A stretch of 64,000 nt of DNA. It comes from Haloarcula pelagica. Its GTDB lineage: Archaea; Halobacteriota; Halobacteria; Halobacteriales; Haloarculaceae. Within the stretch, counting starts at the first letter, position 1, and each line of letters starts with the position of its first letter. Of the stretch, positions 16,298-25,887 are shown in pieces. The DNA lies in assembly GCF_030127105.1 (NCBI RefSeq), contig NZ_CP126161.1, positions 682,001-746,000 of the forward strand, written 5' to 3'. The translations under genes were made by a program, and so were the position numbers. Under the pieces are notes generated by a model. That model was not told the DNA's origin. It saw only the letters and a list, made by a program, of their open reading frames with translations, and did no database searches.

Positions 16298-17806
16298 CTA
16301 CGAGTCACCGTCCCCGGCGCCCGGCAGCCGCTGGACGCGCATATACGGTTCGTCGGTCACGTACTCGACGAGGCGGGTCGAACCCATGTACCCGCTGGGG
16401 GACTTCTTGAGTTTGATGTACTGGAGGCCGTTGTCGTTGACCCAGGTCCGGAGGTTCTGCCAGGCGCCGTTGCGGTAGAACGCCGCGAGTTCGTCGGAGA
16501 GCGTGTCGGGGTTGTAGAGGTACATCGTCGTGTCCTCGGGCTGGTAGAGGTTCTCCTCCTCCCAGAACCGCATCTGTCGGAGCTCGTCGTTGTCTAACAC
16601 CGGGAGCTGTGCCTCGACGTTGAGCGCCGTGAACATCGGCCGGTCGCCCCGGCGGTCGTCGACGGTTCGCAACACTGCCGCGGGGTTGTCGGTGTCGTGT
16701 TCCTGTGGCTTGAACACGTTCCGCTTGGTGTTCTCCCAGATGTTGGCGAAGTCGACGAGAAAGAGCCGGTCGTCGGCCAAAAGCTCCTCCATGTCGCCGA
16801 TCCGCTCGTCGATGATGCTGCGGAGTCGCTTGGGCGGCAGTTCGACCGGCGGGACGATGGTGAGCGCCATGTCCTCCTCGCTGGCCCTGGCCAGCAAGTT
16901 CGTCAGGATCGAGTGGGGACTGGCCTGGCCGTCGTGTTCCATCAGGAGCGTCCCGCCGCGGACGATACCGCCGCCCATGAGCTGGTCGAGCCCGGGGATG
17001 CCCGTCGACATGTGGTCCGAAGGGACGAACTCGCCGGGGTGGGTCCGCAGGCGGGGCGAGATGCGCAGCCCCGCGTCGGTGAACGACACCTCGTGGACGC
17101 GCGTGTCGTGATCGACGCCGCGCATCTTGACGACCTCCAGAAAGCGGTGGTAGTCGCCGCCGACGTTCTCGCGCCAGAGCCGGATGACGCCGTGAGTGTT
17201 GAACTGGACCGCGTCGCTCGCGGCGACGGTCTTCACGTCGGCCTGGGAAGCGCTGGGCTGGGACTCCTCGGCCGTGAAGATCGCGGTCGCGTCGAACTCG
17301 TCGTTGAGCAAGCGGATGAAATCCAGCAGCGTCCGCCGGAAGACATCGCGGTCCTCGCCGATAGCCGACAGGCCGGACACCGAGTCCAGGACGACGCGGT
17401 CCGCGGGCGCGAACCGTTCGAGATATCGGGTGATGTATTTGCTCTCGAACGGCGCCGAGTAGTCCCCGCCGAGCATCTTCCCGCCTTCGAGCGTTTCGAG
17501 GGTGAGTTCCCGGTCTTCGTCGCCGTCGACGGTCTGGCCGGGTGTCGCGTGCAGCGACGTGACCGTGAGGTTCTCGTGATCGAGTTCGAACGGGTACGCC
17601 TCGAAGGTGTCGACAAGTTCGTCGAACGTCTGTTCCGTGCTGATGTAGAGACACTCCTCGCCCCGATCCAGCCCCTGCTGGAGGAACTGCATCGCGAGCG
17701 TGGACTTGCCCGTCCCCGGGCCGCCGGTGACCAGGGCGGTCCGGTTCTCGGGCAACCCGCCGTCGAGAATGTCGTCGAGTGTCTCGGTACCTGTCTGGAC
17801 CGGCAT
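16298..17806 (-). CDS. KaiC-like double RecA-domain ATPase
   Basis: A 502-residue protein with two KaiC-type domains. The first (about 1-245) has an intact Walker A GGPGTGKST (residues 28-36), the KaiC glutamates near YISTEQTFDE, and Walker B VVLDSVSGLS. The second (about 270-495) keeps the entry motif STGIPGLDQLMGGGIVRGG but its P-loop position reads MEHDGQASPHS, with no lysine, so only the first domain should use ATP. Archaeal KaiC-like proteins act as switches on signalling or motility proteins rather than as full clocks. It is followed without spacer by a RecA-like partner gene. Confidence 0.85.
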   Translation of the reverse strand: MPVQTGTETLDDILDGGLPENRTALVTGGPGTGKSTLAMQFLQQGLDRGEECLYISTEQTFDELVDTFEAYPFELDHENLTVTSLHATPGQTVDGDEDRELTLETLEGGKMLGGDYSAPFESKYITRYLERFAPADRVVLDSVSGLSAIGEDRDVFRRTLLDFIRLLNDEFDATAIFTAEESQPSASQADVKTVAASDAVQFNTHGVIRLWRENVGGDYHRFLEVVKMRGVDHDTRVHEVSFTDAGLRISPRLRTHPGEFVPSDHMSTGIPGLDQLMGGGIVRGGTLLMEHDGQASPHSILTNLLARASEEDMALTIVPPVELPPKRLRSIIDERIGDMEELLADDRLFLVDFANIWENTKRNVFKPQEHDTDNPAAVLRTVDDRRGDRPMFTALNVEAQLPVLDNDELRQMRFWEEENLYQPEDTTMYLYNPDTLSDELAAFYRNGAWQNLRTWVNDNGLQYIKLKKSPSGYMGSTRLVEYVTDEPYMRVQRLPGAGDGDS

Positions 17807-17904
17807 TGATGATACTCGTTTATCGGGCCGGCGTCGGAAAGGCGTACCGTCTGACTATCGAGTTTGAGTCTCGGACGACCACGGGACATCGGGGTGACGG
17901 AGGG

Positions 17905-18336
17905 TTACTCGATGTGGACGATCAACACCGGGACGGGCGCGCTCTCGGTGACCCGTTCGGTGACACTCCCCAGCGTCGAGACGCGGTGACGACCGGTCCG
18001 GCCGTGCGTCCCCATCACGATCAGGTCGATCCCCTCCCGCTCGGCGTAGTCGACGATCGTCTTGTCCGGAATCCCCACTTCCATGGCCGTCACGACCTCC
18101 AGGCCCGCCTCTTCGCCGCGGACGGCAACGTCGTCGAGCGCGACCTGGCCTTCCTCTTCGAGGGACTGCCGGACGGTCTCTTTCGCGTCCGCGTCGGCCG
18201 CCCGGTACTGGCGCTTGTCGACGACGTAGAGCCCGTGGAGTACGGCGTCGTTGTCGCGCGCGATCGAGACCGCGTGCTCGACCGTCTCCATCGTGCCGGA
18301 ACTGCCGTCGGTGGCGACGAGGATATCGTCGTACAT
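17905..18336 (-). CDS. Universal stress protein (UspA family)
   Basis: A 143-residue single Usp domain. It starts DDILVATDGS, contains the family helix-strand pattern and ends with the ATP-binding GTHGRTGRHRVSTLGSVTERV (G2xG9xGS/T-type motif), so it belongs to the ATP-binding class. Such proteins form dimers in the cytoplasm and are induced under stress. The ATG at 18336 is preceded by an ACTATGTA box about 27 bases upstream. It is divergent from the gene at 18483. Confidence 0.92.
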   Translation of the reverse strand: MYDDILVATDGSSGTMETVEHAVSIARDNDAVLHGLYVVDKRQYRAADADAKETVRQSLEEEGQVALDDVAVRGEEAGLEVVTAMEVGIPDKTIVDYAEREGIDLIVMGTHGRTGRHRVSTLGSVTERVTESAPVPVLIVHIE

Positions 18337-18443
18337 ACCCCTGCATGGACACCGGCGGTACATAGTTGTCCGTGCCGACCCCCGCCACGCGGGAAGTTAC
18401 CAGTGTTTAGCGATCCACCCCGGCTGGCTAATAATGTCAACAG

Positions 18444-18455
18444 AAATATTTTAGT
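18444..18455 (+). promoter_or_regulatory. TATA box of the gene at 18483
   Basis: AAATATTTTAGT, about 30 bases before the ATG. It is the strongest AT-rich element of the 146-base divergent region. Confidence 0.5.
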
Positions 18456-18482
18456 AATCTCATGTTAATTGCTTGAACAGCG

Positions 18483-19037
18483 ATGGAACCAACCCAGTCC
18501 GAGGGAGGACGGGCAGAGCTGTTCGTCCGGTCCCTCCTACCCGAGGCGGCCCGATCACACCAGCAGTCGATCACCGACCGCCTGCGTTCGCTCGACGACG
18601 ACCGGTTCTCGGCGCACTCGGTAACGGTCTGGGGGAAGCAACTGCCCGCGACGCCGGCCGAGACCGAGACGACCGTCGGCCGGCTGGCCCACGAGCAGAT
18701 CGCGGCGTTCAGGGAGTGGGCGACGGTCAACGATCGGTCGCTGTCGCCGGCGTTCACCGTCCGTACCGTCGAGGCGGACCTCCTCGGCGAGCGGTACCGT
18801 GCGCTCGTGTTGCCACAGGTGCTACTGGCGGAGTACGAGGGCGACGCCTTGCAGTGTGTCACGCCACACGCGAGCGGCGACGGCATCGTCTCAGTCACGG
18901 ACCGACTCGCCGCCCTCGAAGCGGGCACAGCAGCGACGTTTACCGCGGTCGAGCGATCGAGTACGCATCCCGAGCCGCCCCGAGTGGAAGCGCCGAGCGG
19001 AACGGCCGGGAGCGACGGGCCGGTGCCCTCCGAGTAG
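18483..19037 (+). CDS. Conserved haloarchaeal HTH-domain-like protein
   Basis: A 184-residue protein of a type common in Halobacteria and usually described as containing a helix-turn-helix domain. The conserved core is [17 protein letters not shown] at the start, [12 protein letters not shown] near residue 47, the helix QIAAFREWA, and [15 protein letters not shown] near residue 105. The last 35 residues are Pro/Ser-rich and variable. I cannot see a ligand site. It is preceded by a good TATA box and may be leaderless. The thrS gene follows 49 bases later with its own TATA-like element. Confidence 0.75.
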   Translation: MEPTQSEGGRAELFVRSLLPEAARSHQQSITDRLRSLDDDRFSAHSVTVWGKQLPATPAETETTVGRLAHEQIAAFREWATVNDRSLSPAFTVRTVEADLLGERYRALVLPQVLLAEYEGDALQCVTPHASGDGIVSVTDRLAALEAGTAATFTAVERSSTHPEPPRVEAPSGTAGSDGPVPSE

Positions 19038-19050
19038 CGCGGGCGTCTCA

Positions 19051-19062
19051 ATACACTTATCC
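19051..19062 (+). promoter_or_regulatory. TATA-like element of thrS
   Basis: ATACACTTATCC, centred 30 bases before the ATG at 19087, predicting a near-leaderless thrS message. Confidence 0.4.
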
Positions 19063-19086
19063 CCGGCGGCTATCCTAATCACGGAT

Positions 19087-21015
19087 ATGAGTACGGTCAC
19101 GGTCACGCTGCCGGACGGCTCCACGCTAGAGCTGGCCGCCGGCAGCACGGTCGAGGATGTCGCCTACGAAATCGGGCCCGGGCTCGGAGACGACACCGTC
19201 GCCGGCGTCGTCGACGGCGAGCTGGTCGACAAACACGAGCCCATCGAGACCGACGTGCGACTGGAGATCGTCACACCGAGCAGCGACGAGTACCTCGACG
19301 TGCTACGTCACTCCGCCGCGCACGTCTTCGCGCAGGCGCTCCAGCGGCTGTACCCCGAGGCGACACTCACTATCGGACCGTGGACCGACGACGGCTTCTA
19401 CTACGACATCACCGGCGTCGACATCGACGAGGACGACCTCGAGGAGATCAGCGAGGAGGCCCACGACATCATCGCGGCCGACTACGACATCGAGCGGGAA
19501 CTGATCGACCGCGGGGAGGCCTTCGAACGCTACGAGGACAACCCGTTCAAACAGGACATCTTGGAGACCGAAGCGGCCGGCGAGGACCCCGTCTCCTTCT
19601 ACGAGCAGGCGGAGTTCTACGACCTCTGTCAGGGTCCCCACGTCGAGTCGACCGGCGAGATTGGCGGCTTCGCGCTGCTGGAGATCTCGGCGGCGTTCTG
19701 GCGCGGCGAGGAGGACAACGAGACGCTCACGCGGGTGTACGGCACCGCCTTCCCGACCGAAGACGAACTCGACGAGTTCCTCGAACGCCGCCGGAAGGCC
19801 CAGGAGCGAGACCACCGAAAGATCGGCCAGGAGATGGACCTGTTCTCCATCGCCGAGACGACCGGGCCGGGGCTCCCGCTGTACGAGCCAAACGGTAAGA
19901 AGATCCTCAACGAACTCTCGGACTACGTCGCCAAGCTCAACCGGGCGGCCGGCTACGACGAGATCGAGACGCCACACGTCTTCCGCACCGAACTCTGGAA
20001 GAAGTCCGGCCACTACGAGAACTACGTCGATGACATGTTCCTGCTCGATGTCAACGACGAGGAGTACGGCCTCAAGCCGATGAACTGCCCGGGCCACGCG
20101 ACGATCTTCGAGCAGAACTCCTGGTCATATCGAGACCTGCCGGTCCGGTACTTCGAGGACGGGAAGGTCTACCGCAAGGAACAGCGCGGCGAACTGTCGG
20201 GGCTCTCCCGGACCTGGGCCTTCACGATCGACGACGGCCACCTGTTCGTCCGCCCGGACCAGATCGAACAGGAGGTGCTGGCGACCGTCGACATCATCCT
20301 CGACACGCTGGATACGTTCAACTTAGACTACACCGTCCAGTTCGCCACCCGGCCCGAGAAGTCCGTCGGCGGCGACGAGATCTGGGAGAAAGCCGAGTCC
20401 CAACTGGAGTCGGTGCTCGAAGAACAGGGGATCGACTACGAGGTCGAACCCGGCGACGGCGCCTTCTACGGCCCGAAGATCGACTTCGCCTTCGAGGACG
20501 CGCTGGGTCGCCACTGGGACGGCCCGACGGTCCAACTGGACTTCAACATGCCCGAGCGGTTCGACCTCTCCTACACGGGCGAGGACAACGAGGAGCACCG
20601 CCCGGTGATGATCCACCGCGCGCTGTATGGCTCCTACGAGCGGTTCTTCATGGTGTTGACCGAACACTACAACGGGAAGTTCCCGCCGTGGCTCGCGCCC
20701 GAGCAGGTCCGTCTCCTCCCGGTCAGCGACGACAACATCCCCTACTGCGAGGAACTGGCCGCCGACCTCGGCGACTACCGCGTCGAGATCGAGGACCGCT
20801 CCTGGACGGTCGGCCGGAAGATCCAGCAGGCCCACGACGACCGGGTCCCCTACATGTTCATCATCGGTGACAACGAGGAAGAGGCCGGTACCATCTCGGT
20901 GCGGGATCGGAAGGAAAACGAGGAGAAAGACATCGCTCTCGACGAGTTCCGTGACCACCTGGCGACCGAGATCGACCAGAAGCGTACCGACGTGACTTTC
21001 TTCGCCGGTCGGTAG
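19087..21015 (+). CDS. thrS: Threonyl-tRNA synthetase, bacterial-type with editing domain
   Basis: A 642-residue enzyme charging tRNA-Thr. It has an N-terminal TGS domain (residues 1-64), then the editing domain with His75 and His79 ([10 protein letters not shown]) and the CQGPH motif near 181-185, which remove mischarged serine. The class II catalytic core carries KPMNCPGH (zinc Cys and His, about 334) and [12 protein letters not shown], and ends with an anticodon-binding domain (about 545-640). This is the bacterial/eukaryotic architecture; many archaea instead have an unrelated editing domain. Start ATG 19087 gives the canonical TGS N-terminus [12 protein letters not shown]. Confidence 0.96.
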   Translation: MSTVTVTLPDGSTLELAAGSTVEDVAYEIGPGLGDDTVAGVVDGELVDKHEPIETDVRLEIVTPSSDEYLDVLRHSAAHVFAQALQRLYPEATLTIGPWTDDGFYYDITGVDIDEDDLEEISEEAHDIIAADYDIERELIDRGEAFERYEDNPFKQDILETEAAGEDPVSFYEQAEFYDLCQGPHVESTGEIGGFALLEISAAFWRGEEDNETLTRVYGTAFPTEDELDEFLERRRKAQERDHRKIGQEMDLFSIAETTGPGLPLYEPNGKKILNELSDYVAKLNRAAGYDEIETPHVFRTELWKKSGHYENYVDDMFLLDVNDEEYGLKPMNCPGHATIFEQNSWSYRDLPVRYFEDGKVYRKEQRGELSGLSRTWAFTIDDGHLFVRPDQIEQEVLATVDIILDTLDTFNLDYTVQFATRPEKSVGGDEIWEKAESQLESVLEEQGIDYEVEPGDGAFYGPKIDFAFEDALGRHWDGPTVQLDFNMPERFDLSYTGEDNEEHRPVMIHRALYGSYERFFMVLTEHYNGKFPPWLAPEQVRLLPVSDDNIPYCEELAADLGDYRVEIEDRSWTVGRKIQQAHDDRVPYMFIIGDNEEEAGTISVRDRKENEEKDIALDEFRDHLATEIDQKRTDVTFFAGR

Positions 21016-21053
21016 CCCCCCGACTTTTCCCGCCGGCCCCCGACAGCCTTCGC

Positions 21054-22100
21054 ATGGCAGACGACGAGGCCGACGGTCAGCCCGACGACCAGCTCCGCGA
21101 ACGGGCGGGCGAGCAGTCGGCACTGTTGTGGTTCGCGCTCGACGCCGACCGCTGGCTCGTCAGCGGGCTGTTCTCGATCGCGGTGTTGCTCGGGATCGTC
21201 GTGATCGGGACGCTCCACCCGACGCCGGCACAGACGCTCCTGACGCGGGGCGATCCGATCGAGACGCTGTATCAGGCGCTCGTCACGGCGACGATCACGG
21301 GCGTGACGCTCGTGTTGACGCTGAGCCAGCTCGTCCTCTCGCAGGAGCTCGGTGCCGTCGGCGACCAGCGCGAGCGGATGGACGGGGCGCTGTCGTTCCG
21401 CGAGGACGTGGCCGACGCCGTCGACGCGGCGGTCAGCCCGGCCGAACCGTCGGCGTTCCTCCGTTCGCTCGTGCGCGCGACGGCCGAGCAGGCCCAGGCA
21501 GTCGATGACGCGGCCGACGGGGAGGGGCTCGGCGAGGACCTCGACCAACTGCTGTCGCGGTATCTCGACTCCGTGACCGACAACGCCGAGGCGGTCGCCG
21601 ACCGGCTGGACGGGGCGGCCTTCGGCGAGTTCGATGTCGTCAGGGCGGCGCTTGACTACAACTACTCCTGGAAGCTCTACGCCGGCCGGCGCATCCGCGA
21701 GGCCTACGCCGACAGCCTGCCGGCCGCGGTCGACGACGAACTCGCGGCACTTGTCGAGACCCTGGAGCTGTTCGGCCCGGCCCGCGAGCACTTCAAGACG
21801 CTGTACTTCCAGTGGGAGCTGTCGGCGCTGTCCCGGACCCTGCTGTACGTCGCCATCCCGGCGCTGGGCGTCGCGATCACCGCACTCCTGTTCCTGGACC
21901 CGCGGGACATCACGGGCGCGACGTTGGGAATCGCCGACTCGCTGCTCGTCATCGCGGTGACCACCACCGTGGCGATCCTGCCGTTTACGATCCTGCTTGC
22001 GTACATCCTCCGGATCGTCACCGTCACCAAGCGGACGCTCTCGATCGGCCCGTTCATCCTCCGCGAGACGGATCGCTCGGTCGACGTAAGCTGGGACTAA
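21054..22100 (+). CDS. Four-helix membrane protein with central helical domain, paralogue of 30526-31494
   Basis: A 348-residue protein with two transmembrane segments near residues 40-100, a long soluble helical domain (about 105-245) and two more transmembrane segments (about 255-330). The signature AREHFKTLYFQWELSALSRTLLYVAIP just before the third helix is shared with the product of 30526-31494. I know no function; the layout suggests a bestrophin-like or sensor/channel-type membrane protein but no family motif confirms it. It is followed 30 bases later by the SLC13-type permease gene. Confidence 0.75.
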   Translation: MADDEADGQPDDQLRERAGEQSALLWFALDADRWLVSGLFSIAVLLGIVVIGTLHPTPAQTLLTRGDPIETLYQALVTATITGVTLVLTLSQLVLSQELGAVGDQRERMDGALSFREDVADAVDAAVSPAEPSAFLRSLVRATAEQAQAVDDAADGEGLGEDLDQLLSRYLDSVTDNAEAVADRLDGAAFGEFDVVRAALDYNYSWKLYAGRRIREAYADSLPAAVDDELAALVETLELFGPAREHFKTLYFQWELSALSRTLLYVAIPALGVAITALLFLDPRDITGATLGIADSLLVIAVTTTVAILPFTILLAYILRIVTVTKRTLSIGPFILRETDRSVDVSWD

Positions 22101-22130
22101 GCTTTTCTATCCGTCGTGTGTCGAGCGGGT

Positions 22131-24056
22131 ATGGCGCCGCTATCGACGGACGCGCTGGTAGTGTTCGCGCTCGTCGCCGTCGCCCTGCTGTTGTTCGTGA
22201 CCGAGTGGCTCCCGCCGGATATGACCGCCGTCGGGGTCCTGGTCGCGCTCGTCGTCCTGGAGCCGTACACCCACGTCCCGGCCCGCGAGTCGATCCGCGG
22301 GTTCGCCAGCCCGGCAGTCGTCACTATCGTCGCCATGTACATCCTCAGTGCCGGCGTCGAGCGGGCCGGCGTCGTCGACTGGCTGGGGGCGAAACTCGCC
22401 GCCCTCACCGGCGGCGACGAGGGGCGGCTCCTGGCGGCGATCGTCGGGACGACCGGCGTGAGTGCGGGCTTCGTCAACAACACGCCCGTCGTCGCCGTCT
22501 TCATCCCGCTGGTGACCGGACTCTCCGAACGTTACGGTCTCTCGCCGTCGACGCTCTTGCTCCCGCTGTCGTTCGCCGCGATGCTCGGCGGGACGTTGAC
22601 GCTCGTGGGGACGGCGACGAACCTGCTGGCGAGTGACCTGTCGGCACAACTGCTTGGCGAACCGTTCTCGATGTTCACGCTGACGCCGGTCGGCATCGTC
22701 GTCCTCGTCGTCGGCGTCGCGTATCTGCTGACAGTCGGGCGGGCGCTGGTGCCCGAGCGCGTCCACCCGGCGGCGGACTTCACCGAGGAGTTCGACATGG
22801 ACCGGCACCTCGCACAGCTCCGCGTGCGCGAGGAGTCTCCGCTGGTCGGGCTCACCGTCGCCGAAGCCCTCGACCGATCGGTCGGAGAGCTGGCGGCGAC
22901 GGATGCCGTGGAGACACTGGGTCAACCCCTGGAGCCGGAGGCAGAGACCGAAGCGGTCGCCGCCGTCGGGACGGTGCTCGACATCGATGTCCTCCAGATC
23001 GACCGGGACGGGGAGTCCTTCTTCGCGACCGCGACCGACCGGCCGGTCGAACCGGGGGACGTGCTGACGGTCCGTGGCAACCGGCAGTCGGTCAACCGCT
23101 TCGGGGAGACGCTGGGACTGCGCCAACTCGCTCGCGAGTCGGTCACCGAGGAACTGCTGGCCGAGAGCGGCCACGCCGGGATACTGGCCGAAGCGATCGT
23201 CCACCGCGAATCACGGCTGCGCGGGCGGACCCTCTCCGATGTCCAGCTTCGCTCCCGGTTCGACGCGACGGTGCTCGCGGTCCGGCGCGGCGAGGAACTC
23301 GTCCGTGAGGGGCTGGCCGACATCGAGTTCTCGGCCGGTGACACGCTGTTGCTCCAGACGCCGATCGAGGAGATCACCCACCTCCAGGAGGAGGGCTATC
23401 TCGTCCTGACCGAGGGGCCACCGGAGCTGTTCGACGTGATCCACCCCGGCGAGGCCCCGTCGCTGGAGCGATCGGCGCTGGTCCCGGTCGCCATCCTGCT
23501 CGCCGCCATCGGGATCGCCGCGCTGGGGCTGTTGCCGATCTACATCGCCGCGCTCGGCGGTGTCGTCACGATGGTCGGCTCGGGGCAGCTCAGCGCCTCG
23601 CGGGCCTACGACGCGGTGAGCTGGAACGTCGTCTTCCTGCTTGCGGGGCTGCTCCCGCTGGGCCTGGCGATGCAGGCGACCGGCGGCGCGGCGTTCCTGG
23701 GCGGCCTGCTCGTCGACGCGGCCGGCGTCCTGCCGCCGCTCGCGCTGCTGGCGCTGGTCTACCTCCTGACGGCCGTGCTGGCGAGCGTCCTCACGCCCGT
23801 CGCGACGGTCGTCCTGATGATCCCGGTCGCCGTCGCGACGGCACGGGATATCGGGGCCGCCGGCCAGCCGTTCCTCCTCATCGTCACCTTCGCCGTCGCC
23901 ACCGCCTTCCTGACGCCGATGGGCTACCAGACGAACCTGATGGTGTACGGCCCCGGCGGCTACCGCTTTACCGACTACGCCCGGGTCGGGCTGCCGCTGC
24001 AGTTGCTGCTCTGTGCGGTGACGACGCTGTCGGTGGCTGCGCTCTGGCCGCTGTAG
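22131..24056 (+). CDS. SLC13/DASS-type permease with two RCK_C (TrkA-C) domains
   Basis: A 641-residue integral membrane protein. Both halves carry transporter helices (residues about 5-200 and 445-640), with the paired hairpin motifs GFVNNTPVVAVF and TLVGTATNLLASD in the first half and ASVLTPVATVVLMIP in the second. Between them lie two cytoplasmic RCK_C domains (about 215-440), seen from the repeated ending GDVLTVRGN and GDTLLLQTP. Members move divalent anions such as sulfate or dicarboxylates with Na+. The ATG at 22131 lies 27 bases after a CTTTTCTAT box; an upstream GTG is less likely. Confidence 0.88.
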   Translation: MAPLSTDALVVFALVAVALLLFVTEWLPPDMTAVGVLVALVVLEPYTHVPARESIRGFASPAVVTIVAMYILSAGVERAGVVDWLGAKLAALTGGDEGRLLAAIVGTTGVSAGFVNNTPVVAVFIPLVTGLSERYGLSPSTLLLPLSFAAMLGGTLTLVGTATNLLASDLSAQLLGEPFSMFTLTPVGIVVLVVGVAYLLTVGRALVPERVHPAADFTEEFDMDRHLAQLRVREESPLVGLTVAEALDRSVGELAATDAVETLGQPLEPEAETEAVAAVGTVLDIDVLQIDRDGESFFATATDRPVEPGDVLTVRGNRQSVNRFGETLGLRQLARESVTEELLAESGHAGILAEAIVHRESRLRGRTLSDVQLRSRFDATVLAVRRGEELVREGLADIEFSAGDTLLLQTPIEEITHLQEEGYLVLTEGPPELFDVIHPGEAPSLERSALVPVAILLAAIGIAALGLLPIYIAALGGVVTMVGSGQLSASRAYDAVSWNVVFLLAGLLPLGLAMQATGGAAFLGGLLVDAAGVLPPLALLALVYLLTAVLASVLTPVATVVLMIPVAVATARDIGAAGQPFLLIVTFAVATAFLTPMGYQTNLMVYGPGGYRFTDYARVGLPLQLLLCAVTTLSVAALWPL

Positions 24057-24097
24057 GCGGCGTACCTCTAAGGGCGAGCCCCGCGTCAGGTCGAGAC

Positions 24098-25054
24098 ATG
24101 GGCGCCATCGAAGTCGAGGGGCTCACCAAGGCGTACGGCGAGACGGTCGCCAACGACGAGCTCTCCTTCACGGTCCGTGAGGGCGAGATCTTCGGCTTTC
24201 TCGGCCCCAACGGCGCCGGCAAGAGTACGCTCATCCGGATGCTGCTGGGCTTCCAGACCCCGACCGCCGGGACCGCGCGGGTCCTCGGCCGGGACATCCG
24301 GGACGAGGACGCCCTGCTGGAGGCCAAAGCCGACATCGGGTACCTCCCCGCGACGCCGGGCTTCGACGGCGGCGTCACCGGCCGGACGTTCCTGGAGTAC
24401 CAGGCCGAACTGAAAGGCGACCAGCGCCGCGAGGAACTGCTGGAGCTGTTCGACCCGCCGCTGGACCGGAAGATCAGGGCCTACTCGACGGGAAACAAGC
24501 AGATGCTCGGCATCGTCCAGACGTTCATGCACGACCCCGCCCTGGTCGTCATGGACGAACCGACGGCGGGCCTGGACCCGCTGAAACAGGAGCAGTTCAA
24601 CGACTTCATCCGCCGGGAGCGAGAGCGAGGCGTCACCGTCTTCTTCTCTTCGCACGTGTTGGGCGAGGTCCGGCGGGTCTGTGACCGCGTGGGGATCATC
24701 CGAGAGGGCCGTCTCGCCGCGCTGGAGGAGGTCGGCGACCTGCTCGAACGCGGCGGGAAACACGTCCGTGTCACGACCGCCGAGTCGGTCGACCCCGACT
24801 CGTTCGCGTTCCCCGGTGTCGTCGACTGCCGCGCCGTCGGCCGGCAGTTGCAGTTCACCTTCACCGGCGACTACGACGACCTCGTGGCGGAGTTGGGAGA
24901 CTACGACATCGTCGACCTCGACATCGAGGAACCGCCCCTCGAAGACGTGTTCATGCACTTCTACGGCGACCGGGACGACGGCGCGGACGCCGACGCGGAA
25001 CCCGACACCCGAGCGCAGTCCACTGCCCCAGCGACGGAGACCGACGATGTTTGA
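24098..25054 (+). CDS. ABC-2 type exporter ATP-binding protein
   Basis: A 318-residue ATPase of the drug/nodulation exporter class. Walker A is GPNGAGKST (residues about 36-44), Walker B LVVMDEPTAGLDPL (about 149-162) and the H-loop is in FFSSHVLGEV. The signature motif reads YSTGNKQMLG in place of LSGGQ, a variant seen in this class. About 80 C-terminal residues after the core form a small beta domain and an acidic tail. The last eight bases overlap the permease gene, so both are co-translated. Substrate unknown. Confidence 0.92.
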   Translation: MGAIEVEGLTKAYGETVANDELSFTVREGEIFGFLGPNGAGKSTLIRMLLGFQTPTAGTARVLGRDIRDEDALLEAKADIGYLPATPGFDGGVTGRTFLEYQAELKGDQRREELLELFDPPLDRKIRAYSTGNKQMLGIVQTFMHDPALVVMDEPTAGLDPLKQEQFNDFIRRERERGVTVFFSSHVLGEVRRVCDRVGIIREGRLAALEEVGDLLERGGKHVRVTTAESVDPDSFAFPGVVDCRAVGRQLQFTFTGDYDDLVAELGDYDIVDLDIEEPPLEDVFMHFYGDRDDGADADAEPDTRAQSTAPATETDDV

Positions 25055-25835
25055 GGTGACCCGGTACGAGGCCCGCCGGCGCGCCAGGGGGACGCTCGGA
25101 CTCACGGTCGGCCTGGGGCTGTTCGCGCTGCTCATCATCGGCGTGTTCCCGTCGATCGAGGCCTCCGGGGTGGACTTCGAGGCCTACATCGAGAGCCTGC
25201 CCGAGGCGTTCCGGGCCAGCTTCGGGGCCGAGGCGTTCGGCACCATCGAGGGGTTCCTCGCCGCCGAGTTCTACCAGTTCGTCTGGGTCCTGCTCTTTGG
25301 CCTCTACATGGCCTACACCGCCGGCGGAACGGTCGCCGGCGATGTCGAGAACGGCCGGCTGGACCTGCTGCTGGCGACGCCGATAACCCGGTCGCGGCTG
25401 CTCGTCGAGAAGTACCTCTCGCTGCTGACGCCCATTGTCGTGCTCAACCTCGTGGTCCCGCTGTTCGTCTACGGCGGCACCATCCTCGTCGACGAGTCGC
25501 TGTCCGTGGTCGATCTGCTGGCCGTCCACGCCCTCTCGATCCCCTATCTGCTGGTCTGTACGAGCATCGGACTGGTGCTGTCGGTGCTGTTGCCCCGCGG
25601 GGACCTCGCCCAGCGGGGCGGGATGGCGGCCGTGTTCCTCCTGTTCGTGCTGGACTCGGTGACCGCTTCGACCGACTACGAGGTGCTTGGGGCGCTCTCG
25701 CCGACGAGATACTACGACACGACGGAGATTCTCGTCGAGACGAGCTACGACATCGAGGGCGCGATTGTCCTCGCCGTCGCGGCCGTCGCGCTGCTCGGGC
25801 TCGCTCGGCTCCGCTTTCGCCGGGCGGACTTGTAG
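25047..25835 (+). CDS. ABC-2 type permease
   Basis: A 262-residue membrane protein with six hydrophobic segments, beginning FEVTRYEARRRARGTLGL, the usual cytoplasmic N-terminus of ABC-2 permeases. The segment GDVENGRLDLLLATPITRSRLLVEKYL after the second helix is the coupling region typical of the family. The ATG at 25047 lies within the end of the ATP-binding gene. A frameshifted gene for a CARDB-type surface protein follows 53 bases downstream, a pairing repeated at 55-58 kb. Confidence 0.9.
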   Translation: MFEVTRYEARRRARGTLGLTVGLGLFALLIIGVFPSIEASGVDFEAYIESLPEAFRASFGAEAFGTIEGFLAAEFYQFVWVLLFGLYMAYTAGGTVAGDVENGRLDLLLATPITRSRLLVEKYLSLLTPIVVLNLVVPLFVYGGTILVDESLSVVDLLAVHALSIPYLLVCTSIGLVLSVLLPRGDLAQRGGMAAVFLLFVLDSVTASTDYEVLGALSPTRYYDTTEILVETSYDIEGAIVLAVAAVALLGLARLRFRRADL

Positions 25836-25887
25836 GGCGACGAATACTTATCACCCAGCCGACCGTCACTCCACAGTACCACGTCGC

